A stretch of DNA of 41,891 bases from Ruminococcus sp. UBA7158 (GTDB lineage: Bacteria; Bacillota; Clostridia; Oscillospirales; Ruminococcaceae): the NCBI GenBank assembly GCA_002491605.1, contig DKWG01000007.1:1-41891 (forward strand), given 5' to 3'. The translations under genes and the position numbers were made by a program. The notes beneath the pieces were generated by a model that saw nothing but the letters and a program-made list of their open reading frames with translations, did no database searches and was not told the origin of the DNA. Below, in pieces: positions 1 through 7,757 of this stretch; the first letter of the stretch is position 1; each line of letters begins with the position of its first letter.

Positions 1-1
1 G

Positions 2-1354
2 AGAGAGAATATGCTCTGGTTCCGCACACCTGAAAAGGTTTACATAAAGAAGGGCTGCCTGCCCGTAGCGCTCGATGAGTTAAGAAGCGTTAGAAAGGCT
101 AAGAAGGCATTTATCGTTACCGACTCCTTCCTTTATCAAAACGGTTACACCAAGCCCATAACAGATAAGCTTGATGAAATGGGAATACAGCACACCACCT
201 TCTTCAATGTTCAGCCTGACCCGACACTTGCAAACGCAACAGAGGGAGCTGCTCAGATGCGTGCGTTCCAGCCGGATACTATAATTGCCCTCGGCGGCGG
301 CTCGGCAATGGACGCAGGAAAGATTATGTGGGTTCTTTATGAGCACCCCGAAGCTGATTTTATGGACATGGCAATGCGCTTTATCGACATCAGAAAGCGT
401 GTTTACACCTTCCCCAAGATGGGTGAAAAGGCTTACTTCATCGCAATCCCGACATCGGCAGGTACAGGCTCCGAGGTAACACCGTTTGCAGTTATCACAG
501 ACGAAAAGACAGGTGTTAAGTATCCTCTTGCCGACTACGAGCTCTTGCCTAACATGGCTATTATTGATACAGACTTCCATATGTCTGCACCGAAGGGACT
601 TACAGCAGCATCCGGTATTGACGCTGTAACTCATGCCCTCGAAGCATATGCGGCTATGCTTGCAACCGACTACACCGACGGTCTTGCTTTAAGAGCGCTC
701 AAGGTTATATTTGAATATCTCCCCAGAGCATATGACAACGGACAGACCGATGTCGTAGCTCGTGAGAAGATGGCAAATGCCGCAACAATGGCAGGTATGG
801 CATTTGCAAATGCGTTCTTGGGTGTATGCCACTCTATGGCTCATAAGCTCGGTGCATTCCACCATCTGCCTCACGGCGTTGCCAACGCTTTGATGATTGA
901 AGAGGTTTTGCGCTTCAATGCAAGCGAAGCTCCTGCAAAGATGGGAACCTTCTCTCAGTATGACCATCCGCATACTCTTGCACGCTATGCAGAGGTTGCA
1001 GATTATCTCGGACTCGGCGGCGAAACCGATGAACAGAAGCTTGAAAACCTCATAGCAGCCGTAAACAAGCTCAAGGCAAGAGTCGGAATCAAGGAGACTA
1101 TAAAGGATTACGGAATAGACGAAGCAGACTTCCTTAACAGACTTGACGACATGGTAGAGCAGGCGTTCGACGACCAGTGCACAGGCGCTAACCCGAGATA
1201 TCCTCTCATGAGCGAGATAAAGCAGATGTATCTCAATGCTTATTACGGCGGCAAGCACTTTACCGAGACCAAGAAGCCGACAGCAGCAGACGTTGAGGAC
1301 GGCGGCAAGGTCGATGAAGTTAAGGTTATATATCGCAAGGGCAAGAAGGCTTAA
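2..1354 (+). CDS. adhE: Bifunctional acetaldehyde-CoA/alcohol dehydrogenase AdhE, C-terminal (alcohol dehydrogenase) part, 5' end outside window
   Basis: This is the iron-dependent alcohol dehydrogenase domain that reduces acetaldehyde to ethanol with NADH in the cytoplasm. The reading frame is open to the window edge (it begins Arg-Glu-Asn before the first Met at base 11). The sequence RENMLWFRTPEKVYIK is the usual linker between the N-terminal CoA-dependent aldehyde dehydrogenase and the Fe-ADH domain of AdhE, so a stand-alone ADH starting at base 11 is unlikely. Visible motifs are the NAD-binding GGGSAMDAGK and the metal-site segments GIDAVTHALEAY and CHSMAHKLGAFHHLPHG. The C-terminus is complete. 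A kinase-like gene follows after 17 bases, probably in the same transcript. The first half of the protein cannot be assessed here. Confidence 0.9.
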   Translation, partial: RENMLWFRTPEKVYIKKGCLPVALDELRSVRKAKKAFIVTDSFLYQNGYTKPITDKLDEMGIQHTTFFNVQPDPTLANATEGAAQMRAFQPDTIIALGGGSAMDAGKIMWVLYEHPEADFMDMAMRFIDIRKRVYTFPKMGEKAYFIAIPTSAGTGSEVTPFAVITDEKTGVKYPLADYELLPNMAIIDTDFHMSAPKGLTAASGIDAVTHALEAYAAMLATDYTDGLALRALKVIFEYLPRAYDNGQTDVVAREKMANAATMAGMAFANAFLGVCHSMAHKLGAFHHLPHGVANALMIEEVLRFNASEAPAKMGTFSQYDHPHTLARYAEVADYLGLGGETDEQKLENLIAAVNKLKARVGIKETIKDYGIDEADFLNRLDDMVEQAFDDQCTGANPRYPLMSEIKQMYLNAYYGGKHFTETKKPTAADVEDGGKVDEVKVIYRKGKKA

Positions 1355-1371
1355 TAAGGGAGGAAACAGCA

Positions 1372-2121
1372 ATGAAACTTGACAGAGTTATAGCAGTAAG
1401 AAATAACAAAACCATATACCGTGACGGCGATAAGTGTATAAAGGTTTTCAATCCGGACTACTCGAAGTCGGACGTCTTAAATGAAGCACTCAATCAGGCG
1501 AGAATTGAGGAGACAGGCTTAAACATCCCTAAGATTTTGGAAGTAAGCATGATTGACGGCAAGTGGGCTATTGTTTCCGAATACATTAAAGGAAAGACCC
1601 TTGCTCAGCTCATGGCAGAGAACCCCGACGACAAGGAAAAGTATATGAATATGTTCGTCGATTTGCAGCTTGAGGTACACTCAAAGACTTGTCCCAACCT
1701 CAACAAGCTCAAGGATAAGATGAACCGCAAAATTGCTCAGGCAGAGCTTGACGCTACTACTCGCTACGACCTCCACACACGCCTTGAGTCAATGCCCAAG
1801 CACGTTAAGATTTGCCACGGTGATTTCAACCCGTCGAATATCATAATCACAGAAGACGGCACTCCATATATCCTTGACTGGTCGCACGTAACACAGGGCA
1901 ACGCTTCGGCAGACGCTGCGCGCACATATCTTTTGTTCTGGCTCAACGGCGATATCGACGGCGCAAAGCAGTATCTTGATTTATTCTGCCAAAAGAGCAA
2001 CACAGCCAGACAGTATGTTCAAAAGTGGATGCCGATTGTAGCGGCTTCTCAGTCCGTAAAGGGCAACGAGCACGAAAGAGAGTTCTTACTCTCTTGGGTT
2101 GATGTTGTCGACTACGAGTAA
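1372..2121 (+). CDS. APH/choline-kinase-like phosphotransferase of unknown substrate
   Basis: This 249-residue cytoplasmic protein has the aminoglycoside phosphotransferase fold signature: the catalytic loop CHGDFNPSNI (about residues 147-156) followed by the metal-binding ILDWSH (about 167-172). The N-terminal half carries a protein-kinase-like small lobe (GDKCIKVFNPDY). The start has a strong ribosome binding site, GGGAGGAAA, 6 bases upstream. It lies 17 bases after adhE and before the hydrogenase module, so co-transcription with adhE is likely. Members of the family phosphorylate aminoglycosides, choline, homoserine, fructosamines or other small hydroxyl compounds. Nothing in the sequence picks the substrate, and the genomic context argues for a metabolic or regulatory role rather than drug resistance, but that is inference. 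Confidence 0.75.
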   Translation: MKLDRVIAVRNNKTIYRDGDKCIKVFNPDYSKSDVLNEALNQARIEETGLNIPKILEVSMIDGKWAIVSEYIKGKTLAQLMAENPDDKEKYMNMFVDLQLEVHSKTCPNLNKLKDKMNRKIAQAELDATTRYDLHTRLESMPKHVKICHGDFNPSNIIITEDGTPYILDWSHVTQGNASADAARTYLLFWLNGDIDGAKQYLDLFCQKSNTARQYVQKWMPIVAASQSVKGNEHEREFLLSWVDVVDYE

Positions 2122-2202
2122 ATGTTGCTTTTACGGGGCGGTAGGATTATTATTCGTTCGATTTATTGATATGACATTAAAATGAAAGGTACGGTTAAAA
2201 CG

Positions 2203-2442
2203 ATGAAAGTTACAGTTTGCATTGGAAGCTCCTGCCATATCAAAGGCTCAAGACAGGTTGTCGAGCAGCTTCAGTACTTAATTGCTCAGAACAATCTCGG
2301 CGATAAGGTTGAGCTTGGCGGAACATTTTGCATGGGTAAGTGCCAGCAGGGCGTTTGTGTAATGGTTGACGATGAATTCTTCTCAGTATCTCCTGAGACA
2401 GTATCGGAATTCTTTGAAAACAACGTAAAGGCTAAGGTATAA
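2203..2442 (+). CDS. Thioredoxin-like [2Fe-2S] ferredoxin (NuoE/HoxE family), first copy
   Basis: This is a 79-residue single-domain protein with the four-cysteine pattern of thioredoxin-like [2Fe-2S] ferredoxins: CIGSSC (C-x4-C) near the N-terminus and CMGKC (C-x3-C) about 35 residues later. Such domains feed electrons to [FeFe] hydrogenases or complex-I-type flavoproteins. The start at 2203 is preferred over the in-frame ATG at 2182 because AAAGGT lies 12-13 bases upstream and the family begins right at the MKVTVCIGSSC strand. A paralogue follows at 2844, directly upstream of the sensory hydrogenase gene, so an electron-relay partner role is inferred. The two copies share length, cysteine spacing and the SSCH(I/L)KG segment. 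Confidence 0.85.
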   Translation: MKVTVCIGSSCHIKGSRQVVEQLQYLIAQNNLGDKVELGGTFCMGKCQQGVCVMVDDEFFSVSPETVSEFFENNVKAKV

Positions 2443-2843
2443 TTAACGGCTTCAGCGGCTGTTGTACCTAAATATCAGACATCGGCTTCAAGGTCATGCG
2501 GCTTTTCAATACATCTGCATCGGCCTTGAGTCGGCGTTAACTTGAAGATATCCTTAGAATTTGCTGATAAATGCGTTTCATATTATATGAACTGCGAAGC
2601 GGAATTTTTTCGCTTGAATAGGCAAATTTTTAATACTTACTGAGCTTTGCACGTTTTGACGTTTTGGCTGTTACGTTCAGGGCTGCAATATAAAGAAATG
2701 GCATTAGTCCGACAGCAGATTTTGATTGCAGGATTTTTGCCTTTCTTGACGTATGTGATGTGTTAAGAAAGGCTTGCTGTTTGCGTCGTTTTGCTTTGAA
2801 ATGCGTTCAATACTTGACTTTATGTCAGAAAGAGGAATATAAT
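2443..2843. other. 401-base intergenic region between the two ferredoxin genes
   Basis: No coding potential is seen apart from an implausible upstream extension of the second ferredoxin. The stretch is AT-rich, with several short inverted repeats such as AAGCG/CGCTT near 2600 and a 9-bp inverted repeat at 2739-2773. Its length is unusual for the inside of an operon and suggests a promoter or a regulated leader. No canonical -35/-10 pair stands out. Confidence 0.4.
2739..2773 (+). promoter_or_regulatory. Inverted repeat upstream of the second ferredoxin/hydS unit
   Basis: Arms GCCTTTCTT (2739-2747) and AAGAAAGGC (2765-2773) are perfect complements separated by 17 bases. The element ends 70 bases before the ferredoxin start. 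It has no T-run after it, so it is not a simple terminator. It may be an operator or an RNA hairpin; the function is a guess. Confidence 0.4.
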
Positions 2844-3098
2844 ATGATTATTCAGATTTGCGTCGGCAGCTCTTGTCATCTCAAGGGAGCGCCTGAGATT
2901 GTTGAGCTTTTACAAAAAGCAATAGAGGAGCATCATCTTGAAAACGAGATTTCGCTTGCAGGAAGCTTTTGCACCGGCAAATGCAACAGAGTGGGCGTTA
3001 CAATATCCGTAGACGATGATGTTTACACAGGTGTGACTAAGGAAGGCTTTAAAGAATTTTTCCAAGAGAACGTGTTGAATAAACTTGAAAGGAAATAA
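2844..3098 (+). CDS. Thioredoxin-like [2Fe-2S] ferredoxin (NuoE/HoxE family), second copy
   Basis: An 84-residue paralogue of the protein at 2203, with cysteines in CVGSSC and CTGKC in the [2Fe-2S] thioredoxin-like pattern. The ATG at 2844 is chosen because GAAAGAGGAA sits just upstream, and residues encoded before it (from 2760) are Cys-rich, basic and unlike the family. It ends 6 bases before the HydS start, so the two are almost certainly co-translated. The likely role is electron exchange with HydS or with the downstream HydA2-type hydrogenase in the cytoplasm. Which of the two ferredoxins serves which hydrogenase cannot be told from sequence. Confidence 0.87.
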   Translation: MIIQICVGSSCHLKGAPEIVELLQKAIEEHHLENEISLAGSFCTGKCNRVGVTISVDDDVYTGVTKEGFKEFFQENVLNKLERK

Positions 3099-3104
3099 TT
3101 GAAT

Positions 3105-4784
3105 ATGCCTAATTGTTTGACTTTAAAAAAATCAAATTGCAAAAACTGCTACAAGTGTATACGCCATTGCCCTGTAAAGGCTATTCGCTTTTCAGGCAAT
3201 CAGGCTCATATAATCGGAAACGAGTGCATACTTTGCGGACAGTGCTTCGTTGTTTGTCCGCAGAACGCCAAGGAAATTGTCGATGAGACAGAGAAGGTAA
3301 AGGTTTTGCTTCAGGGAGACGAGCCTGTTATCGTCAGCCTTGCACCCTCATTTATTGCAAATTACGACGGCGTCGGCATAAACTCAATGCGCAGAGCACT
3401 CAGAAAGCTCGGCTTTTACAACGTTGAGGAAACAGCTGTCGGCGCAACGATAGTAAAGAGCGAATATGAAAGAATGCTTCGAGAGGACAACAGGGACGTT
3501 ATTATATCTTCCTGCTGTCACTCAATAAATCTGTTGATACAAAAGCATCATCCTGCTGCACTGCCGTATCTTGCAGACATTCTGTCACCGATGCAGGCGC
3601 ATTGCCGTGACATAAAGCAGCGCTTCCCGAATGCAAAAACCGTGTTTATCGGTCCGTGCGTTGCTAAAAAGGATGAAGCTGAATACTATAAGGGAATTGT
3701 AGACGCTGTTTTGACCTTTGAACAGCTCACAGAGTGGCTCAAGGCAGAGAATATAGAGCTTGAGCAGGAAATGGACAGCGACGTTTGCAGCCGTGCCCGT
3801 TTCTTCCCGACAGTCGGCGGTGTGCTGAAAACTATGGTTCAGGATGTACCCGGATATACATATTTAGCACTCGACGGAGTTGAAAACTGCATTGCCGCAC
3901 TTAAGGACATTGAGGCAGGAAGGATTCACAAATGCTTCATTGAGATGTCTGCCTGCGTCGGAAGTTGTGCCGGCGGACCTGTCATGGAAAAGTATCACAA
4001 CTCATCTACTGTCAAGGAGTATATGGCGATATCGAATTATGCAGGTGAGAAGGACTTTGAGGTTTCTCAGCCCGACGCCTGCGACTTAAGAAAGCACTTT
4101 GACGTTATTGAACAGCAGGCACTTATGCCGTCTGAAACTGAGATCGCTTCCGTTTTGCGTCAGATGGGCAAGTTTAAGCCATCTCAGGAGTTAAACTGCG
4201 GTTCCTGCGGCTACAATACCTGCCGTGAAAAGGCAATTGCAATTTGTCAGGGCAAGGCGGAGATTTCAATGTGTCTGCCGTTCCTCAAGGACAGAGCAGA
4301 GAGCTTCTCAGACGCAATTGTAAAGAACACGCCTAACGGCTTGATTGTTTTGAACGAGCAGCTTGAGGTTCAGCAGATAAATGATTCTGCACGAAAGATT
4401 ATGAATATCCGCTCGGCAAGCGATGTTTTGGGCGATCAGGTTATAAGAATACTGGATCCCAAGATCTTCTTAGAGGTTTTAAAGACAGGCAACGCCGTCC
4501 GCAACGAGAGGGTATATCTTGCTGAGTACAAGCGCTATGTCGAGCAGACAGTTGTATACGACCGTGATTCAAGGCATCTTATCGGAATCATGCGTGACAT
4601 AACCGACGAGGAGTCGGAGCGTGAAAAGAAGGAAAGCATCAGCCGACAGACAATAGATGTTGCCGACAAGGTTGTTGACAAGCAGATGAGAATCGTTCAG
4701 GAAATAGCTTCACTTTTGGGCGAAACTGCTGCCGAAACAAAGATAGCGCTGACTAAGCTGAAGGAGTCTATAACAGATGAATGA
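3105..4784 (+). CDS. hydS: Sensory-type [FeFe] hydrogenase with C-terminal PAS domain (HydS)
   Basis: A 559-residue cytoplasmic protein. In order it shows two N-terminal [4Fe-4S] motifs (CKNCYKCIRHCP, CILCGQCFVVCP), the H-cluster domain with L1 SSCCHS (about residue 135), L2 GPCVAKK (about 183) and L3 EMSACVGSC (about 279), a further Cys motif CGSCGYNTC (about 365), a PAS domain (about 405-505) and a short helical tail. His after the L1 cysteine pair, Gly in L2 and Ser in L3 depart from catalytic hydrogenases (CCP, MPC, MACxGGC) and are typical of group C sensory hydrogenases; the Cys-Cys pair of L1 is kept. The ATG at 3105 is preferred over the TTG at 3099 because AAAGGA lies 11 bases upstream of it. 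The 3' end overlaps the phosphatase gene by 8 bases, indicating coupled expression. H2 or redox sensing is inferred from family and neighbours. Confidence 0.88.
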   Translation: MPNCLTLKKSNCKNCYKCIRHCPVKAIRFSGNQAHIIGNECILCGQCFVVCPQNAKEIVDETEKVKVLLQGDEPVIVSLAPSFIANYDGVGINSMRRALRKLGFYNVEETAVGATIVKSEYERMLREDNRDVIISSCCHSINLLIQKHHPAALPYLADILSPMQAHCRDIKQRFPNAKTVFIGPCVAKKDEAEYYKGIVDAVLTFEQLTEWLKAENIELEQEMDSDVCSRARFFPTVGGVLKTMVQDVPGYTYLALDGVENCIAALKDIEAGRIHKCFIEMSACVGSCAGGPVMEKYHNSSTVKEYMAISNYAGEKDFEVSQPDACDLRKHFDVIEQQALMPSETEIASVLRQMGKFKPSQELNCGSCGYNTCREKAIAICQGKAEISMCLPFLKDRAESFSDAIVKNTPNGLIVLNEQLEVQQINDSARKIMNIRSASDVLGDQVIRILDPKIFLEVLKTGNAVRNERVYLAEYKRYVEQTVVYDRDSRHLIGIMRDITDEESEREKKESISRQTIDVADKVVDKQMRIVQEIASLLGETAAETKIALTKLKESITDE

Positions 4785-5949
4785 TTTATGTGCTGATATC
4801 GGCTACAAAAGTATCAACCATGATGGTGAGCAGCTTTGCGGCGACCATGTTGACATTGTAGAGCCGAGCGACGATTCCACCGTTATCGTTTTGTCCGACG
4901 GACTGGGCAGCGGTGTAAAGGCAAGTATCTTGTCGACACTTACATCAAAAATAATCTCCACCATGCTTGCCGAGGGATTGTCTTTAGAGGAATGCGTTAA
5001 GACGATTGCCGCAACGCTCCCGGTTTGCTCAGTTCGCGGAGTTGCATACTCAACATTTACCATTATCCACCTGATGAACAATCAGACCGCAGAGGTCATC
5101 CAGTATGACAATCCGCACGTCATTGTGATTCGCAACGAGGAGATTTGGGATTACCCCAAGACTGAGATGAACATCGGCGGCAAAAAGATTTATAAATCGC
5201 TCATCAATCTACAGGAAAACGACATTTTTGTTGCCATGAGCGACGGCTGTCCGCACGCAGGAATCGGAACGGCATACAACTTCGGCTGGAAGCGTGAGGA
5301 CATTGCGCAGTTCATGGAGGATTTGTCGCACGTCGGATACACTGCGAAAACGCTGTCTACCATGCTTGTCGACGAATGCAATAAGCTGTACGGCGGCAAG
5401 CCGGGCGACGACGCCACAGCCTGCGTTGTAAGAATAAGAAAAAGAGAGCCGATGAATATGCTGTTCGGACCACCGTCTAATCGTGACGATGCTAACAGAA
5501 TGATGTCGCTGTTCTTCTCAAAGGAAGGCAAGCACATTATATGCGGCGGAACAACGTCGACAATTGCTGCGAAGTTTTTGCGCAAGCCTCTTAAGGCGAG
5601 CTTGAACTTTGAACACAGCGATATACCGCCGACGGCTGAGATTGAAGGAGTCGACCTTGTCACTGAGGGCGTTATAACCGTCAACAGGGTTGTCGAATAC
5701 GCAAAGGATTATTTAGGCGAAAACAAGCTCTATGAGCAGTGGGGCTTTAAGAGGGACGGAGCGTCGCTTATCAGCCGCCTTTTGTTCGAGGAAGCGACAG
5801 ACATCAACTTCTATGTCGGACGTGCGGTAAACCCTGCACATCAAAATCCGGATTTGCCTATCAACTTCAATATAAAGATGAACCTTGTTGAGGAGCTGTC
5901 TGCTTGTCTCAAGAAAATGGGCAAGAGAATAAAGGTAAGCTATTTTTAA
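4777..5949 (+). CDS. SpoIIE/PP2C-type serine/threonine phosphatase coupled to HydS
   Basis: The 390-residue protein begins with a SpoIIE-type PP2C domain (about 1-225). Metal-binding aspartates are seen in VLSDGLGSGVKAS (about 37-49), AMSDGCPHAG and GDDATACVVRI. The remaining 165 or so residues (from about 230) form a region I do not recognise, with GGTTSTIAAKFL and a predicted alpha/beta character. Its start codon lies inside the end of hydS, so translation is probably coupled and the phosphatase is the likely output of the sensor. SpoIIE phosphatases usually dephosphorylate anti-anti-sigma (STAS) proteins; no STAS or kinase partner is encoded in the window, so the target is unknown. Sensory hydrogenase genes beside PP2C phosphatase genes are a known arrangement in Clostridia. 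Confidence 0.85.
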   Translation: MNDLCADIGYKSINHDGEQLCGDHVDIVEPSDDSTVIVLSDGLGSGVKASILSTLTSKIISTMLAEGLSLEECVKTIAATLPVCSVRGVAYSTFTIIHLMNNQTAEVIQYDNPHVIVIRNEEIWDYPKTEMNIGGKKIYKSLINLQENDIFVAMSDGCPHAGIGTAYNFGWKREDIAQFMEDLSHVGYTAKTLSTMLVDECNKLYGGKPGDDATACVVRIRKREPMNMLFGPPSNRDDANRMMSLFFSKEGKHIICGGTTSTIAAKFLRKPLKASLNFEHSDIPPTAEIEGVDLVTEGVITVNRVVEYAKDYLGENKLYEQWGFKRDGASLISRLLFEEATDINFYVGRAVNPAHQNPDLPINFNIKMNLVEELSACLKKMGKRIKVSYF

Positions 5950-5958
5950 ACATATAAT

Positions 5959-6074
5959 TTTGAATCAAGCGGATTTAAAGCCGTGTGATTAATACTAAGC
6001 TCATATATATTCGGCAAACGAGCTGCGGCGAATAATTCCTTGGCTGTAATGAAATAAAAGACTCTTGATTCAAA
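5959..6074 (+). promoter_or_regulatory. 11-bp inverted repeat bracketing the hydA2 upstream region
   Basis: TTTGAATCAAG (5959-5969) and CTTGATTCAAA (6064-6074) are perfect reverse complements 94 bases apart, in the 151-base gap between the phosphatase gene and the next hydrogenase gene. The same word recurs as TTTGATTCAAG at 7727-7737, before the tRNA gene. It may be a pair of operator half-sites or the base of an RNA structure; no function is established. Confidence 0.4.
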
Positions 6075-6100
6075 CGGTTGAGAAAGGAAAGGTCGAAAAC

Positions 6101-7522
6101 ATGAGAAAGTTTGACACGAAGGTGCAGCATTTAAAATACAAGGTGCTGCGTGAAGTTGCACGTCAGGCGTGGAACGACACACTTCTTGAAAATGTATTGG
6201 ATATTCCAAAAACGATTGTGCCCGGAAAGACTCCGACCATGAGATGCTGCGTTTATAAAGAACGTGCCATTCTTTCCGAAAGAGTAAAAATCGCCATGGG
6301 CGGCGATGCTAATAACCCCAATATCATCGAGGTTATAGACATAGCCTGCGATGAGTGTCCTGCTGCCGGCTATGAAGTCACAGACTCCTGCCGTGGCTGC
6401 TTAGCTCACCGCTGTGAGGACGTTTGCAGAAAAGGAGCAATATCCTTTGACCACAACCACGTTGCCCACATCGACAAAACCAAGTGCGTTGAGTGCGGAC
6501 AGTGCTCAAAGGTCTGCCCGTATTCAGCTATTGTAAACCGCAAGCGTCCCTGTCAGATAGCGTGCAAGGTCAAGGCAATTTCTATCAACGACGATAACGC
6601 AGCGGCTATCGACAACGACAAGTGCATTCAGTGCGGCGCCTGCGTTTACCAGTGTCCGTTCGGTGCAATAATGGATAAGTCGTTTATCTTAAATGTTATT
6701 GACATGATAAAAAAGAGCGACAACAATCAAAAATACAAGGTTTATGCCGTTGTTGCTCCCTCAATCTCCAGCCAGTTTACATATGCAAAGCTCGGTCAGG
6801 TTATATCGGGACTTAAAGAGCTTGGATTCTTTACGGTTGTAGAAGCGGCACTTGGTGCAGATATGGTTGCTCAGGCTGAATCAAAGGAGCTTGCAGAGAA
6901 GGGCTTCTTAACAAGCTCGTGCTGTCCTGCGTTTGTCAGATACATTAAAACAGCGTTCCCTGACATGGAACAGTATGTGTCTCACAACCTATCGCCTATG
7001 GCAACGCTTGCTAAGTACTTAAAGAGCACAGATGATAAGGCTAAGGTTGTGTTTATCGGTCCGTGTACAGCTAAGAAGGCTGAAATTCAGCTTGAGAGCG
7101 TTAAGCCCTATATCGACGCCGTCATGACCTTTGAAGAGCTTCAGGCACTGTTTGACAGTAAGGATATTGACATAACCACACTGGGCGAGGATGTTTTAGA
7201 CAACGCTTCATACTTCGGAAGAATTTTCGCTCGTTCAGGCGGACTTTCCGACGCAGTCGCTCAGGGTCTTAAAGAGCAGGACATCGATTTTGACCTGAAG
7301 GCTGTAGCGTGCGACGGTATAGAGGCTTGCAAGATGGCACTTCTTAAAAAGAGCAAAAACGTTCTTGACGGCAACTTCATCGAGGGCATGGCGTGCATAG
7401 GCGGCTGTATAGGCGGCGCAGGATGTCTGACGCACGGCGAGAAGAATAAGGCGGAAGTTGATAAATACGGCAGGGAAGCTTATGAAAAAACTATAGGCGA
7501 TGCTGTCGGAATGCTTAAGTAA
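6101..7522 (+). CDS. hydA2: Monomeric [FeFe] hydrogenase, HydA2-like (group B type)
   Basis: This 473-residue cytoplasmic enzyme interconverts protons and H2, probably with ferredoxin as partner. It has an N-terminal helical region, a Cys-rich stretch (CRGCLAHRCEDVC), [4Fe-4S] motifs CVECGQCSKVCP (about 128) and CIQCGACVYQCP (about 174), then the H-cluster motifs TSSCCPAF (about 270), GPCTAKK (about 319) and EGMACIGGC (about 427), ending in a short tail. Unlike HydS it has the catalytic CCP and MACIGGC forms. The ATG at 6101 is chosen over 6065 because AGGAAAGG lies 8 bases upstream. It lies downstream of the HydS-phosphatase pair, matching the Ruminococcus albus arrangement in which a non-bifurcating hydrogenase is encoded beside the sensor. 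Whether it runs toward H2 production or uptake is not visible. Confidence 0.9.
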   Translation: MRKFDTKVQHLKYKVLREVARQAWNDTLLENVLDIPKTIVPGKTPTMRCCVYKERAILSERVKIAMGGDANNPNIIEVIDIACDECPAAGYEVTDSCRGCLAHRCEDVCRKGAISFDHNHVAHIDKTKCVECGQCSKVCPYSAIVNRKRPCQIACKVKAISINDDNAAAIDNDKCIQCGACVYQCPFGAIMDKSFILNVIDMIKKSDNNQKYKVYAVVAPSISSQFTYAKLGQVISGLKELGFFTVVEAALGADMVAQAESKELAEKGFLTSSCCPAFVRYIKTAFPDMEQYVSHNLSPMATLAKYLKSTDDKAKVVFIGPCTAKKAEIQLESVKPYIDAVMTFEELQALFDSKDIDITTLGEDVLDNASYFGRIFARSGGLSDAVAQGLKEQDIDFDLKAVACDGIEACKMALLKKSKNVLDGNFIEGMACIGGCIGGAGCLTHGEKNKAEVDKYGREAYEKTIGDAVGMLK

Positions 7523-7577
7523 GCAAAAAGCTTTATTTGTAAGTCAAAATTGGTTTGCATATTTCGGTACAGTTAAA

Positions 7578-7612
7578 AAACGACCTTGCCGTATTTTTCG
7601 GCAGGGTCGTTT
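7578..7612 (+). terminator. Strong hairpin after the hydrogenase gene
   Basis: A 14-bp stem AAACGACCTTGCCG / CGGCAGGGTCGTTT (one T-G pair) lies 55 bases after the HydA2 stop. The T-rich part is mostly inside the stem, and a run of A precedes it, so it could act on either strand. Confidence 0.65.
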
Positions 7613-7719
7613 GTACTTGTGTATATTGTGATTGGGTTGATACTGATTGATAATGTTCCGAGCTGACTAATGCCTGTATTGCATGGACACAAAAAGCTGT
7701 GAAAAATATTAAAAAACAC

Positions 7720-7748
7720 TTGATTTTTTGATTCAAGTGTGGTAACAT
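7720..7748 (+). promoter_or_regulatory. Possible tRNA-Ala promoter overlapping an inverted repeat
   Basis: TTGATT (7720-7725), 17 bases, TAACAT (7743-7748) would start transcription about at the tRNA 5' end. It overlaps the inverted repeat ACACTTGA (7716-7723) / TCAAGTGT (7733-7740). The -10 box matches only 4 of 6 bases and the spacing to the tRNA is very short, so this is tentative. Confidence 0.3.
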
Positions 7749-7757
7749 ATCAGGCAT

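Noticed and set aside
80..634. 184-residue open frame antisense to adhE
   Set aside because: Cys/Leu-rich shadow of the coding strand with no ribosome binding site or family resemblance; the same applies to the antisense frame at 689-1372.
2814..2843. TTGACT-N18-TATAAT promoter before the second ferredoxin
   Set aside because: The -10 would overlap the ribosome binding site and start codon region, leaving no leader; it is probably a by-product of the GAAAGAGGAATATAAT ribosome binding site.
5950..6100. Rex (NADH sensor) operator before hydA2
   Set aside because: No TTGTGAAnnnnTTCACAA-like site; the inverted repeat present has a different sequence.
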